A stretch of 56,043 nucleotides of DNA from assembly GCA_030608005.1 (NCBI GenBank), contig JAUWIX010000004.1:1-56043 (forward strand). The letters are read 5' to 3'. Position 1 is the stretch's first letter. Each line of letters begins with the position of its first letter. The notes under the pieces are model-generated. The model did not search any database. It saw only the letters and a program-made list of their open reading frames with translations, and had not been told where the DNA came from. Below, in pieces: positions 8,666-19,115 of the stretch. Position numbers and translations under genes: made by a program. The stretch is from Dehalococcoidia bacterium (GTDB lineage: Bacteria; Chloroflexota; Dehalococcoidia; Dehalococcoidales; BS750m-G39).

Positions 8666-9871
8666 CTATTCTATGGGGCGTTCATTAAGTGGCTTAAGGG
8701 TTATGCCTGCTTCCACACCAGGTAGAGGTGCCACTGGCTCGGTTAGCAGGAACTTTCCACTCAGTATCCATCTCTTTAGAGTATTGGCAATTTCTACCGC
8801 CCTTGGGTAGCTGGACAGGGAGGCAGTAGGCACTTCTTTACCCTGGACTGTTACCCTTCCACTTTTTAATTGAGCATAACTGACTTCACCCAAGATGTCT
8901 GGTTTCAGATTGGGATAGGCATCAGAATAATCAACAATGGCGGAAAAAATCTCGGCATCAGTTACTGTAGTGTAGCCCAGGGTTTCTTCAGAGAGTATAG
9001 GAATAGGTACGCCGATTCCTACGGTTAGGGTGCAGCCATAGCCTAGCATGCTGGTTCCCATCAGCCATCTGGGGCTCATTTGCTTTAAATCGCCGATAAC
9101 AGAAAGTGCTCCTGCTCCTCTTTTGGGCACTCCCTTTTCGGTGCGAGGCACGTTCGGATTATGCTGAGTGCCATGCCAGGCGACAAAGCCTATTCCGCCG
9201 CCTAAGAATATCTTGGTGCCTATGCCAATGGTCTTGTAATAGGGGTCATTCAACAGTGGAGAGAGCTGTCCAGCGGTAGAATAATTAATATTACCTAGGT
9301 TTGCCCGTAACACGCCCATATAGGTATAGATTGTTTTACTTGAGGTATTTGCCGCCACATCATAATTCTGGTAAGCATTCCTGATATTAAATAGCACTGC
9401 CTCGTTGAGGTCTTTTATGTTAATCCAGGTCTCAAGCCGCTTCCTTGGATAGCAATCTGTGCCATAGGCGTTTGCCACCAGTCTGATATCCTTGCCAGCG
9501 ACAAGTTCCTCAATTACATGCCCACCCCCATAATTGAATTCGCCAGGATAGACTTTGTTTCTGGGGTCATCATCAGGGAGGGCATTGGCACCGATGAATA
9601 TATCTACTGCCGCCAACCCGGTATAAGCTGGGACATCATTAAGGTAGGCTCTGCCACCACCGAGCTTGATTCTTGGCTTAGAGTGTCCAATATTAAGATA
9701 GGCACCAGATGAACACATAGGACCGAAGGTGCCGGTGGTAACTACATCCACTTCCTGGGCTGCCTGCTTAATGCCCTTCTCTTTGGCAATATCTATTATC
9801 TCCTCAGCAGTAACTACTACCGCCTTTCCCTGCTTTATCTTCTCGTTTATTTCTGCGATTGTTTTTGCCAT
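8666..9871 (-). CDS. DUF39 / COG1900 protein, candidate L-aspartate semialdehyde sulfurtransferase (homocysteine biosynthesis)
   Basis: TIAEINEKIKQGKAVVVTAEEI, VDVVTTGTFGPMCSSGAYLNIGHSKPRIKLGGGRAYLNDVPAYTG and GGGIGFVAWHGTQHNP. Confidence 0.9.
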   Translation of the reverse strand: MAKTIAEINEKIKQGKAVVVTAEEIIDIAKEKGIKQAAQEVDVVTTGTFGPMCSSGAYLNIGHSKPRIKLGGGRAYLNDVPAYTGLAAVDIFIGANALPDDDPRNKVYPGEFNYGGGHVIEELVAGKDIRLVANAYGTDCYPRKRLETWINIKDLNEAVLFNIRNAYQNYDVAANTSSKTIYTYMGVLRANLGNINYSTAGQLSPLLNDPYYKTIGIGTKIFLGGGIGFVAWHGTQHNPNVPRTEKGVPKRGAGALSVIGDLKQMSPRWLMGTSMLGYGCTLTVGIGVPIPILSEETLGYTTVTDAEIFSAIVDYSDAYPNLKPDILGEVSYAQLKSGRVTVQGKEVPTASLSSYPRAVEIANTLKRWILSGKFLLTEPVAPLPGVEAGITLKPLNERPIE

Positions 9872-9921
9872 ATCTTCAAGATGATAATATTAAACCGTAG
9901 GCTTGTCAATTTACCCATAGA

Positions 9922-10165
9922 GATTGGTTTATTAACCCCATCCCCCTTTATCCCCCTCCCTTAGATAAGGGAGGGGGAAAGAGAAGAAAGAGGGGGCTTC
10001 GCTCCCTCGAAGACTCCCCAATTAGGTATTTGGAGGCTTCGCCTCTCTGTGCCTCTCTGTTCTCTGGGGTGTTTAGGAGGGGCGCTAGCCCCTCTTAACA
10101 AAATACTTCCCCCTTCCCCTCCGAGGGGAAGGGGGTCAGGGGGATGGGGTCAACGCCATAGAGAA
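9922..10165. repeat. Composite palindromic intergenic element, copy 3
   Basis: Left end gattggtttattaacccc; internal ccctcccttagataagggaggg, aggggcgctagcccct and ttcccccttcccctccgaggggaaggggg. Confidence 0.83.
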
Positions 10166-10225
10166 ACAAAATATAATAATCGGTGTCACCAATCTATCTG
10201 AACTAGCCCATTTTTTACTCCTTAT

Positions 10226-10277
10226 GTTGAAGAACACCCCCTTATGAGCTATAATTAGCTATAAACAGGAGGTCAAT
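10226..10277 (+). promoter_or_regulatory. Putative promoter/RBS region upstream of hicB-like gene, near-duplicated upstream of aspS
   Basis: gttgaagaacacccccttatgagctataattagctataaacaggagg compared with 10645-10695. Confidence 0.6.
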
Positions 10278-10511
10278 ATGCGCCATTCTATCAGGGCGTT
10301 TGTGCATAAGGGTGAGAACTATTATGTTGCCGAGTGCATGGAGATAGCGGTGGTCACCCAGGGTAAAACTCTGGATGAGACCATGGCAAATCTCCAGGAA
10401 GCTATTGCTCTGCATCTTGAGGGCGAGGACCTGGTAGATTTTGACCTTGCCCCTAACCCTTCCCTCCTAGTGACTCTCGAGTTGGAGCCCACGGTCTTAT
10501 TTCTACACTGA
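10278..10511 (+). CDS. HicB-family (HicB-like N-terminal domain) protein, no adjacent HicA
   Basis: RAFVHKGENYYVAECMEIAVVTQGKTLDETMANLQEAIALHLEG matches the HicB-like fold pattern; RBS AGGAGG. Confidence 0.85.
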   Translation: MRHSIRAFVHKGENYYVAECMEIAVVTQGKTLDETMANLQEAIALHLEGEDLVDFDLAPNPSLLVTLELEPTVLFLH

Positions 10512-10529
10512 TTAGTCTGCGGTCATTTA

Positions 10530-10628
10530 TTAAGGGAGTTTTAGAGGGGCGAAGCCCCTCTTTTTAATATCCTTCCCCCTCTCCTTGAAAGGAGAGGGGG
10601 ATAAAGGGGGTAAGGTTGGTAAACAATC
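10530..10628. repeat. Composite palindromic intergenic element, copy 4
   Basis: tagaggggcgaagcccctct and ccccctctccttgaaaggagaggggg; right end ggttggtaaacaatc (10614-10628). Confidence 0.83.
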
Positions 10629-10644
10629 TCATTAGCCCCCGCAA

Positions 10645-10695
10645 GTTGAAGAGCCCCCTGTCATAAGCTATAATCAGCTATAATCTATATAGGAG
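10645..10695 (+). promoter_or_regulatory. Putative aspS promoter/RBS region, second copy of the hicB upstream region
   Basis: gttgaagagccccctgtcataagctataatcagctataatctatataggagg. Confidence 0.6.
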
Positions 10696-10701
10696 GCGAT
10701 T

Positions 10702-12498
10702 TTGCTCAAAAGTCATAGCTGTGGTGAGCTAAGTAGAAAGGATGTTGGTGCCGAGGTAACCTTGGCTGGTTGGGTAGACCGCCGCCGAGACCACGGGAGA
10801 CTGATATTCATTGACCTGCGAGATAGAGAGGGCGTAGTTCAGGTGGTGTTCAATCCAGAAACATCAGCCTCTTGCCATAAAGTAGCCAGTGAGATGCGTA
10901 ATGAATATGTGGTTACGGTCAGTGGTGAGGTTGCCCTTCGCCCCCCGGGAACCGAGAACCCTAAATTGCCCACCGGTGATATTGAGGTTATTGCTCATAA
11001 TACCGTTATACTTAATCCATCAAAGACTCCTCCTTTCTATATAAATGAAGACATTGAAGTGGAAGAAAACCTGCGGCTCAAGTATCGCTACCTTGACCTG
11101 CGCCGGGCTCGGATGAAGGAGAACCTGCTCCTTCGCCACCAGGCAGTGAAGTTTATTCGCGATTTTCTGGATGCTAGGGGGTTTATTGAGGTAGAAACAC
11201 CAATCCTGATTAAGAGCACCCCTGAGGGGGCTCGTGATTACCTGGTACCCAGTCGAATTCATCCGGGAAAGTTCTATGCCCTTCCCCAGTCGCCACAGCA
11301 ACTTAAACAGCTATTGATGGTAGCCGGGGTGGAGAAGTATTTTCAAATAGCCAGATGCTTTCGTGATGAGGATACACGGGCTGACCGTCAGCCTGAGTTC
11401 ACCCAGCTTGACTTGGAGATGAGCTTTGTCGAGGAGGAGGATATTTTGAACCTGATGGAGGAATTATTCACCTCTATGGTGGAGACGATTAAACCTGAAA
11501 TGCGGGTGCTCAAGCCTTTCCCTCGCCTTACCTATGCTGAGGCAATGGAGCGCTACGGTACGGATAAGCCTGACTTGAGATTTGGTCTGGAGATAGGAGA
11601 TTTAACAGACATTGCTGCTCAATCTGACTTCTCTATCTTTCGTTCTGCCATCGCTGATGGGGGTAAGGTGAAGGGCATATGCGCCCCTGGCTGTGGCAAT
11701 TATACCCGAAGCCAGCTTGAGGAACTAAATAGGCTGGCGCAGAGCCTGGGAGCTGGGGGCTTGGTCACTATGTCACTGGGCGCCGCTGGCGGCGGTTTGA
11801 ATGATTTAACCATTGAAATGGTAAAGTCTGTTGCTGCTAGATTTCTAACCCTAGACCAAATAAAGCAGATGGCACATCGTTTAGGAGCAGATATGGGAGA
11901 CCTTCTGCTTATTATTGCCGGCAAACCTGGGCTAGTTGATATGACATTAAGCGGACTGCGTCAGGAGGTGGGACAGCGGCTTAAGCTGGCTGCCCCTAAT
12001 CTATTCGCCTTCGCTTTTATTCAGAATTTTCCGTTACTGAGATGGGATGAAGAGGCAGGACGATGGGATTCAGAGCATCATCCCTTTACTGCACCTAGGG
12101 ATGAGGATGTGCCCTTGCTGGACAGCGCCCCGGGAAAGGTACGCGGCAAGCATTATGACCTAGTATGCAATGGGTATGAAATAGGTGGTGGTAGCCTTAG
12201 GATTTACACCAGTGAGCTTCAGAAGAAGCTCTTTAAGTTGCTGGGCTATAGTGATGAGGAGGTTGAGGAGCGCTTCGGGCACATGCTTGAGGCTTTTCAG
12301 TATGGGGCTCCACCTCATGGTGGCATAGCCCTGGGTATCGACCGCATTGTGATGCTACTGGCGGGGGAAGAAACCATCAGGGAAGTTATTGCCTTTCCCA
12401 AGAACCAGAGTGCTGCCGATTTAACCTTTAATGCCCCTTCACCGGTTAGCGAACAGCAGCTAGCTGAATTACATCTGCGTCTGCGGGAGGAAAGGTGA
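10702..12498 (+). CDS. aspS: Aspartyl-tRNA synthetase (bacterial type)
   Basis: [51 protein letters not shown] and [15 protein letters not shown]. Confidence 0.97.
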   Translation: MLKSHSCGELSRKDVGAEVTLAGWVDRRRDHGRLIFIDLRDREGVVQVVFNPETSASCHKVASEMRNEYVVTVSGEVALRPPGTENPKLPTGDIEVIAHNTVILNPSKTPPFYINEDIEVEENLRLKYRYLDLRRARMKENLLLRHQAVKFIRDFLDARGFIEVETPILIKSTPEGARDYLVPSRIHPGKFYALPQSPQQLKQLLMVAGVEKYFQIARCFRDEDTRADRQPEFTQLDLEMSFVEEEDILNLMEELFTSMVETIKPEMRVLKPFPRLTYAEAMERYGTDKPDLRFGLEIGDLTDIAAQSDFSIFRSAIADGGKVKGICAPGCGNYTRSQLEELNRLAQSLGAGGLVTMSLGAAGGGLNDLTIEMVKSVAARFLTLDQIKQMAHRLGADMGDLLLIIAGKPGLVDMTLSGLRQEVGQRLKLAAPNLFAFAFIQNFPLLRWDEEAGRWDSEHHPFTAPRDEDVPLLDSAPGKVRGKHYDLVCNGYEIGGGSLRIYTSELQKKLFKLLGYSDEEVEERFGHMLEAFQYGAPPHGGIALGIDRIVMLLAGEETIREVIAFPKNQSAADLTFNAPSPVSEQQLAELHLRLREER

Positions 12499-13793
12499 AA
12501 GTAACCAGAGAGAAAATAGAAAATAGCCAGGCATTTCTTAGAATTGAGATGGAGCCTGCTGAGGTAGAGGAATCCTTGGAGGATTCTTATCGCCGCCTGG
12601 CTAGGAAAACGAATATCCCCGGCTTTCGTAAAGGAAAGGTGCCACGAGCTGTGCTAGAACGCTATATAGGTAGAGATAGCCTCCTTGAGGATGCCCTAAA
12701 TAATCTGCTTCCTCAAGCTTATGAGAAGGCTATCAAGGAGCAAGAGATTGAAGCTATTGCCAGCCCATCTATTGAAATAGCTCAAACTGACCCTGTGGTA
12801 TTTAAGGCGACAGTGCCGCTAAAGCCTACAATTGAGCTTGGCGACTACCATAACATTCAACTTACCCCAGAACCTGTAGAACTAACCGAGAATGATGTCA
12901 ACACCGTAGTAGAGCAGCTACGCCGCCAGCATGCCACTTGGGAGTCTGTAGAACGCCCAGCAAACTTTGATGATTTGGTGGTGTTAGATATTGAAAGCCA
13001 TATTGAGGAAAAGCCGTTCATCAATCAACAGGGAGTTCAATATCAAATCCTCCATGACCACCCCTTCCCTGTGCCGGGGTTTGCCGAGCAGTTGCCTGGG
13101 ATGAAAGGCGGTGAGGAGAAAGAGTTCAAACTCCAACTCCCCAAAGATTATCCTAGAGGTGAGCTGGCAGAGAAGGAGGCTTGGTTTAAGGTAAGGGTTA
13201 CTGAAATAAAGCAGCAGCGGCTTCCCAAGCTAAACAAGGAATTTGCCCATCTGGTTAACCCCGAGTTCAAGACCCTGGCTTCACTGCGGAAACAAGTCTC
13301 TACTAACTTACGACTCATGGCTGAGGAGAGAGCCAGGAGAGAATTTGAGGAGCAGATAATTGACGCAGTGGTTGATATCAGCCAAGTAGAATTCCCGCCA
13401 GTTTTGGCTGAGATGGAAGTTGACCGACTCCTTGACCAACAGGCGAGGCAATTGCAGATGACTGGTAGAGGGCTGGAAGAATATCTTAGCAGGGTTAATA
13501 AAACAGAGGAGGAACTACGGGAAGAGCTGCGTCCATTAGCCACCAAGAGGGTTACCCGCTCCCTTGTGTTAGGCAGAATTGCCGAACAGGAAAAGATTGA
13601 GGTCGGTGATTCTGAGATAAGTGCTGAGCTGGAAAATATGGCGCAAACTGCCACCAAGAATAAGGATGAGGTGCAGAAACTTCTAAACTCTCCTCAAGCT
13701 CGTAGCTCAATTGAGCAATTGTTAACTACACGAAAAACTATACAGCGACTGGTAGAAATAGCTAGAGGTTCAACAGATGACCAGGAGAAATAA
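12495..13793 (+). CDS. tig: Trigger factor
   Basis: [48 protein letters not shown] overlap with aspS. Confidence 0.95.
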   Translation: MKVTREKIENSQAFLRIEMEPAEVEESLEDSYRRLARKTNIPGFRKGKVPRAVLERYIGRDSLLEDALNNLLPQAYEKAIKEQEIEAIASPSIEIAQTDPVVFKATVPLKPTIELGDYHNIQLTPEPVELTENDVNTVVEQLRRQHATWESVERPANFDDLVVLDIESHIEEKPFINQQGVQYQILHDHPFPVPGFAEQLPGMKGGEEKEFKLQLPKDYPRGELAEKEAWFKVRVTEIKQQRLPKLNKEFAHLVNPEFKTLASLRKQVSTNLRLMAEERARREFEEQIIDAVVDISQVEFPPVLAEMEVDRLLDQQARQLQMTGRGLEEYLSRVNKTEEELREELRPLATKRVTRSLVLGRIAEQEKIEVGDSEISAELENMAQTATKNKDEVQKLLNSPQARSSIEQLLTTRKTIQRLVEIARGSTDDQEK

Positions 13794-15837
13794 TACCAAG
13801 ATTGTAAAGAGCCTTTGCCATATGTGTCTGAGCTGCTGTGGAATAGATGCCTATGTAGAAAAGGGCAGGCTAGTAAAGGTTACCCCTATGAAGGAGCACC
13901 CGGTCAATAGGTTATGTGTCAAGGCGCAGGCGATACCCGATTTGTTATATTCGCCAGAGCGGATTACTCATCCGATGAAAAAAGTGAATGGGACATGGCA
14001 CGAAATCTCTTGGGATGAAGCCTTTGATATTATCGGAGACAAGCTGGCTGGTATAAAGGGCAATTATGGAGCTAAGGCACTGGCGGTGCATTTGGGCGAG
14101 CCCCTGATAAGCACAGAGGTACCAAGGGTAGCCGCCAGATTCTGTAGCTTATATGGAACACCTAATTATACCTCAGGGGCTTCCCTTTGTTTTGCCGCCC
14201 GGGGGATAGGGCATGGTTTAACTCTGGGTAAACGAATGTTACCCTTGTTTCCAAGCTATGAAAATACCCGCTGTATAGTAGTCTGGGGGCATAACCCCCA
14301 CCAATCCAATGTAGGGGAGGAGACAAACATCCTTGCTGCTCAAAAGCGAGGAGCAAAGTTAATAGTGATTGACCCTAGGGTGACCCCTCTGGCTAAAAGG
14401 GCAGCTCTTCATATCCAAATTAGACCCGGAACTGATTGTGCCCTGGCACTGGGTTTAATACATGCAATCATAGCTGAGAAATTATATGATGCGAATTTTG
14501 TGAACAACTGGACCTTTGGTTTTGATAAGTTAAGGGAACAGGTCAAAAAATATAGCCCTGAAGTAGTGGAAAAGATTACCTGGGTTCCAGCCAAGGCAAT
14601 CAGGCAATTTGCCAGAATATATGCCACCAGTAAACCGGCAACTATCAGCCAAGGTGTCTCATTAGACCACTGCACTAATGGCGTGCAGAATAGCCGAGCT
14701 ATTTCAATCCTGATAGCCATCACTGGCAACCTTGATATACTTGGGGGGAATATCTATAACTTCCCATTGAGGCAGGCTAGTGTCAGGATAAAGGGGAGGG
14801 TTTCGGTTGAGGAGGCTATTGGAGCACACTACCCAATATTTGGCAAGTTTACCAGTGAGACAACATCCCTGCCAATAGCCAATGCTGTAATTACCGGAAA
14901 ACCATATCCGGTTAAAGCCCTCATAGTTCAAGGTTGTAATCCTGCCTTGACCTGGCCCAATAGCAGTAAGGTCAGGGAGGCGCTTGAGAGATTGGATTTG
15001 TTGGTGGTATCTGACCTGTTCATGACTGAAACAGCCAGGCTGGCTGACATTTTCCTTCCTGCTGTCGCCTTCCCGGAGAGAAAAATTATTAAGGATTATG
15101 TCTTTGGAGGACTGCCGTTAATTGCGATGGGCGGCAAGGTAATTGAGCCTCCGGCTGATTGCTTGGAGGATTGGCAAATATGGTCTGAGCTGGGCAGAAA
15201 AATGGGCTACGCTGACTATTTCCCCTGGCAGAGCGCCGGTGAGCTTTTTGCTTATCTGCTTGAGCCATCGGGTATTACCCCCGAACAGCTTGAGCAAAAT
15301 CCAGGTGGCATACTATATCACCAGCTTGACCGCCAGCGAAAATATGAGCAGGAAGGATTGGATACCCCATCGGGGAAGGTGGAGCTCTTCTCCCAGACAA
15401 TGGCAGACTATGGATATGACCCCTTGCCAACATTTACTGAGCCACAACAGAACCCGGTTGATAACCCCGGGCTTGCAGAGAGCTATCCCTTCACTCTGAT
15501 TACAGGCACTAGGGTAAATGCCTTCACCCACTCCCAACATCGCAATATTGCCCGACTTAGGAAGCTGGTTCCCCAACCTTTGGTTGAGCTCAATCCTGAT
15601 TCAGCAAAGAACCTGGGTATTACTGATGGAGACCAGGTAGTTGTTGAATCTCCAAAGGGGAGCATCAAGCTGCAAGCCAAAATTACTGCTGATATTCATC
15701 CCAAAGTGCTTAGCCTGCAGCATGGATGGAGTGAGGCTAATGCCAATATCCTGACTGATGATGAACAACTTGACCCCATTTCAGGCTATCCCGGGTTTAA
15801 AACTACTCCATGCCGGGTGAGAAAAGCTGGGGAGTGA
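13777..15837 (+). CDS. Molybdopterin-dependent oxidoreductase with N-terminal [4Fe-4S] domain
   Basis: CHMCLSCCGIDAYVEKGRLVKVTPMKEHPVNRLCVKA, GHNPHQSN, RPGTDCALALGLIHAI, VQGCNPALTWPNS; C-terminal molydop-binding domain. 17-bp overlap with tig. Confidence 0.93.
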   Translation: MTRRNNTKIVKSLCHMCLSCCGIDAYVEKGRLVKVTPMKEHPVNRLCVKAQAIPDLLYSPERITHPMKKVNGTWHEISWDEAFDIIGDKLAGIKGNYGAKALAVHLGEPLISTEVPRVAARFCSLYGTPNYTSGASLCFAARGIGHGLTLGKRMLPLFPSYENTRCIVVWGHNPHQSNVGEETNILAAQKRGAKLIVIDPRVTPLAKRAALHIQIRPGTDCALALGLIHAIIAEKLYDANFVNNWTFGFDKLREQVKKYSPEVVEKITWVPAKAIRQFARIYATSKPATISQGVSLDHCTNGVQNSRAISILIAITGNLDILGGNIYNFPLRQASVRIKGRVSVEEAIGAHYPIFGKFTSETTSLPIANAVITGKPYPVKALIVQGCNPALTWPNSSKVREALERLDLLVVSDLFMTETARLADIFLPAVAFPERKIIKDYVFGGLPLIAMGGKVIEPPADCLEDWQIWSELGRKMGYADYFPWQSAGELFAYLLEPSGITPEQLEQNPGGILYHQLDRQRKYEQEGLDTPSGKVELFSQTMADYGYDPLPTFTEPQQNPVDNPGLAESYPFTLITGTRVNAFTHSQHRNIARLRKLVPQPLVELNPDSAKNLGITDGDQVVVESPKGSIKLQAKITADIHPKVLSLQHGWSEANANILTDDEQLDPISGYPGFKTTPCRVRKAGE

Positions 15838-15901
15838 GTTATAATTGTGTAATAGTGAGCACTTGCCTTGAACTATATAAAAGCTGGTGGGAGGACAAAA
15901 A

Positions 15902-16504
15902 ATGAATATCCAACCGATGAATGTAATACCTATGGTAATTGAGAGTGGTGCCAGAGGGGAGCGAGCCTTCGATATATACTCGCTCCTGCTGAGAGAGCGC
16001 ATTGTCATGTTGGGCATGCCGATTAATGACCAGGTGGCTAATGTTATTATTGCCCAGCTTCTCTACCTTGAGCGAGAGGACCCGGACAAAGACATAAGCC
16101 TTTACATTCACTGCCCTGGTGGCATCATTTCCAGTGGTCTCGCTATTTATGACACCATGCAGCTCATACGCCCTGATGTTTCCACCATTTGTGTTGGGCT
16201 GGCGGCTAGCATGGGGACTTTGCTTCTTTGTGCTGGGGCTAAAGGCAAACGCTATGCCCTACCTAACTCCACTATACACCTGCATCAGGCGTTTGGTGGT
16301 GCTCAGGGACAGGCAGCCGATGTAGAAATTGCTGCCCGAGAGATTATGCGTATGCAAGAGCTAATCCGGGGCATTTTATCTAAGCACACCGGTCAACCAC
16401 TGGAGAAAATAGTCCATGATACTGACCGGGATTTCTACCTTAACCCTGAGCAAGCGGTGGAGTATGGGATTGTGGATGAAATCCTCAGCAAGCCACAAAA
16501 ATAG
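15902..16504 (+). CDS. clpP: ATP-dependent Clp protease proteolytic subunit
   Basis: [69 protein letters not shown]; catalytic Ser and His present. ATG at 15902 preceded by GGGAGG. Confidence 0.97.
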   Translation: MNIQPMNVIPMVIESGARGERAFDIYSLLLRERIVMLGMPINDQVANVIIAQLLYLEREDPDKDISLYIHCPGGIISSGLAIYDTMQLIRPDVSTICVGLAASMGTLLLCAGAKGKRYALPNSTIHLHQAFGGAQGQAADVEIAAREIMRMQELIRGILSKHTGQPLEKIVHDTDRDFYLNPEQAVEYGIVDEILSKPQK

Positions 16505-16513
16505 CTATAGCTG

Positions 16514-17467
16514 CTAGTTATAAAGCTCTCGGTAGTGCTGAGCCAGTTCACCCAAGGTGGGGAAGCCCTGCCTTGTGCCCAGCTCGGCGATAGAGAGACG
16601 AGCTGCAATGTCACCTAGAAGTCCACATTCCCTCAGCCCCTTATCTTTAAGTAGCCCGTAGAGGAATCCGGCAGCAAAAGCATCTCCGGCGCCAGTAGTA
16701 TCCACTTCAGCCCCTATATCTCGGCTAGGGGGAATTACATATTCATTCTCGGCATCTCTGATATAGCCGACGGCGGTGGTTTTTCTAAGCCTGCTCCCTT
16801 TGCCCAGGGTAACCACAACATTCTGGCAGCCCTGCCTGAGACAGCTTTCTGCCCCGACGATAACATCCTCCCCGGTCAATTGCCGTATCTCATTCTGGTT
16901 AATGAACAGGATGTAGGTTCTGCCTAAGAGCGGGGCGAGAGTCTTGAGCCCCTTAATGGCATATAGTGCGCCCGGGGCAAAACTGAGCTTGACTGATAAA
17001 TCTAGCCTGTCTATCAATTCCAGCAATACCTTGAACTGCCTATCATCAGCAAAGGAAGAGAGATGAAGTATCCTTGCCTGATTTATATAGCTCAAGTCCA
17101 GGTCATCTATGGTGAGTAAATTATTGGCACCGGGTAGGACATAGAGGGAGCGCCTACCCAGCCTATCACTAAGGCATAATACCGAGCCAGTTTTTGCCCC
17201 GTGTTTAACCCTGATTTGACCGCTCTCCACCCCTACCGCTTGAAAATCCTGGAGCAATATTTTGCCTTCAGCGTCATCGCCAATAACGCCGCAAAAGCCG
17301 GCGCTTATCCCAAGTTTCGCCAAACCGTAGATGGTATTGGCGGCTGAGCCACCGGGAGACGATTCGGCCTCGTTTACCACCGCCTCCCCATCATCAAGGA
17401 TGCGCTCTACCTTATATATATGGTCTATATTCAGTGCCCCCAGCCCAACTACTTCAATATTAGACAT
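16514..17467 (-). CDS. PfkB-family carbohydrate kinase
   Basis: SPGGSAANTIYGLAKLG and DTTGAGDAFAAGFLYGL. The ORF track extends to 17506, but MSNIEVVGLG (17467) is the likelier start. Confidence 0.92.
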   Translation of the reverse strand: MSNIEVVGLGALNIDHIYKVERILDDGEAVVNEAESSPGGSAANTIYGLAKLGISAGFCGVIGDDAEGKILLQDFQAVGVESGQIRVKHGAKTGSVLCLSDRLGRRSLYVLPGANNLLTIDDLDLSYINQARILHLSSFADDRQFKVLLELIDRLDLSVKLSFAPGALYAIKGLKTLAPLLGRTYILFINQNEIRQLTGEDVIVGAESCLRQGCQNVVVTLGKGSRLRKTTAVGYIRDAENEYVIPPSRDIGAEVDTTGAGDAFAAGFLYGLLKDKGLRECGLLGDIAARLSIAELGTRQGFPTLGELAQHYRELYN

Positions 17468-17469
17468 AT

Positions 17470-17556
17470 GAACCCTATCCCCCTTAATCCCCCTTCCCCT
17501 TACCAAGGGGAAGGGGAAGGATAGTTTCTTTAGAGGGGCTTCGCCCCTCTAAAACT
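17470..17556. repeat. Composite palindromic intergenic element, copy 5
   Basis: ccctatcccccttaatcccccttccccttaccaaggggaaggggaag + tagaggggcttcgcccctcta. Confidence 0.8.
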
Positions 17557-17707
17557 CCCAATCTTGTTGTTATGCTTTTTATGCAGAGTGTCGTTTGAAG
17601 CGATTAGAGTGTGGCACTACCTACCGTGTGAAGCTAGTCTCTTACGCTGATAGGTGCTTTGTCTAGCAGAGGGTAGCCAAAGCAAATAAAATTTTGATCA
17701 TTGGGCA

Positions 17708-18250
17708 CTATCGTGTTCTTCCTTTCTCGCCCAATATGATATTAGTCCACCCCTCTAAGCTACGGTCTCCCTTTTGGTTCCATTGGGGTATCTTCAATTT
17801 CTTGGATAGTTCTTCTGTAGGCAACAGAATCAAACGTTGCATAAGAGGAGCAATAGATTTCTGTCTGGAGGTTTCTCTAATTTGAGGAAGACCGCAATCC
17901 GATGCAAAAGCCTTGACATCACGTATGGTGGGCAAAACGCTCTTCGTCTGTAGAGCATCGTAGAAAGCTGAGATAAGTTCATACTTCTGTGGTTCGGTCT
18001 CTTGGAGAAGCGCTAAGGTTTTCTCTATCAATGTTACAGTTTTTTTCTTAGTGGCTTTTCCCGTAATTGGGGTCTCTCTGGCTATCCTCGCACCAGTTGA
18101 TAACAGATGAGTTAGTTTTTTCATAAGGTCAGTTGATCGACTGGAATTTGCCAGAATTTCAAAAGGTTCTGGCCCGTACTTCCTTATGAGCCTTGCCAAA
18201 TCTACCAATAAATCTAACTCAGGGCGGTCTTTTTCAAGGGGGGTTTTCAT
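17708..18250 (-). CDS. Hypothetical protein, second gene of a parA operon
   Basis: 180 aa; ATGA overlap with the parA-like gene indicates translational coupling. No recognised domain. Confidence 0.8.
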   Translation of the reverse strand: MKTPLEKDRPELDLLVDLARLIRKYGPEPFEILANSSRSTDLMKKLTHLLSTGARIARETPITGKATKKKTVTLIEKTLALLQETEPQKYELISAFYDALQTKSVLPTIRDVKAFASDCGLPQIRETSRQKSIAPLMQRLILLPTEELSKKLKIPQWNQKGDRSLEGWTNIILGEKGRTR

Positions 18251-19095
18251 AGTCCTATCCTATCCGCAAATTCCTTTGCGAAACTATGGAACTTTTGAGC
18301 TTGATCCCATCTAGAGTAAGATGTTCTAAATATTGGTTTACCCTCACGTGCTCCTTTGGGATATGACCTAGAATAGCTGACTTCCGCCTTAAACACATAC
18401 CATCCATGCTTTTTCGCCTCAGCCTTAACCTCTGCTTTGGATGTTGCCTCCTCAGGCACATATTGAGTGGTAGAATTAAAAACTATTCCGGCAAGTTCCA
18501 AGTTGTGGTCTTCATGATGCGCATGGAATTCAGCCATTGAGCGAACAAGTAATGGCAAGCCTATAGTAGATAAGTATTCTGGCTTAACAGGGACGAGTAT
18601 ATAATCACTCGTTAGATAGGCAGCCATCGTTAGAAACGACTCAGTAGGAGCGCAGTCAAGAAGGATGAGGTCATACTGGTCATCAATCTTTGACACGAAT
18701 TTAGCAAGTAACCCTTCCTTCTGGCCTGGGTTCATCAACGAGTAAGCTAGTTCCAGGCGTGAAGGTATTAGGTCAATGCGACTTCCGTCACGAAATGTTA
18801 CAACATTGTTTATCACATTAGCGAGGTCTAGTGCTTTTAGCCCCTTACTGTCTGGAGTTCGTGTGAGCTGTTCGAAAATATCCCAAACCGTTGGTCTCCC
18901 TTCGTCAAGAATTTGCTTTACCTTTGCTTGCCCTACAAGATACTGAGTCGCATTGAATTGAGGATCTAGATCGATTACCAGTACCTTTTTCGACCAATTA
19001 GGCATTGCAGTGAATTGCCACGCCAGATTAACGGCAAGTGTTGATTTCCCGACACCGCCTTTCATATTTATGAGCGAGACCTTCTTCGCCATCAT
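18247..19095 (-). CDS. ParA/Soj-family ATPase
   Basis: KKVSLINMKGGVGKSTLAVNLA (deviant Walker A), VLVIDLDPQFNATQYL, YDLILLDCAPTESFLT. Confidence 0.93.
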   Translation of the reverse strand: MMAKKVSLINMKGGVGKSTLAVNLAWQFTAMPNWSKKVLVIDLDPQFNATQYLVGQAKVKQILDEGRPTVWDIFEQLTRTPDSKGLKALDLANVINNVVTFRDGSRIDLIPSRLELAYSLMNPGQKEGLLAKFVSKIDDQYDLILLDCAPTESFLTMAAYLTSDYILVPVKPEYLSTIGLPLLVRSMAEFHAHHEDHNLELAGIVFNSTTQYVPEEATSKAEVKAEAKKHGWYVFKAEVSYSRSYPKGAREGKPIFRTSYSRWDQAQKFHSFAKEFADRIGL

Positions 19096-19115
19096 TAACC
19101 CCCTTTGAATACCCT

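Noticed and set aside
10512-10640. A missing hicA toxin next to the hicB-like gene
   Set aside because: Both flanks are palindromic repeats and promoter sequence; no HicA-sized ORF with the expected GSHhxh-type motif is visible.
18247-19095. Chromosomal parABS partition locus
   Set aside because: No ParB-like protein or gidA/gidB neighbours; the partner protein is unrelated at sequence level, so it is treated as a separate orphan ParA system.
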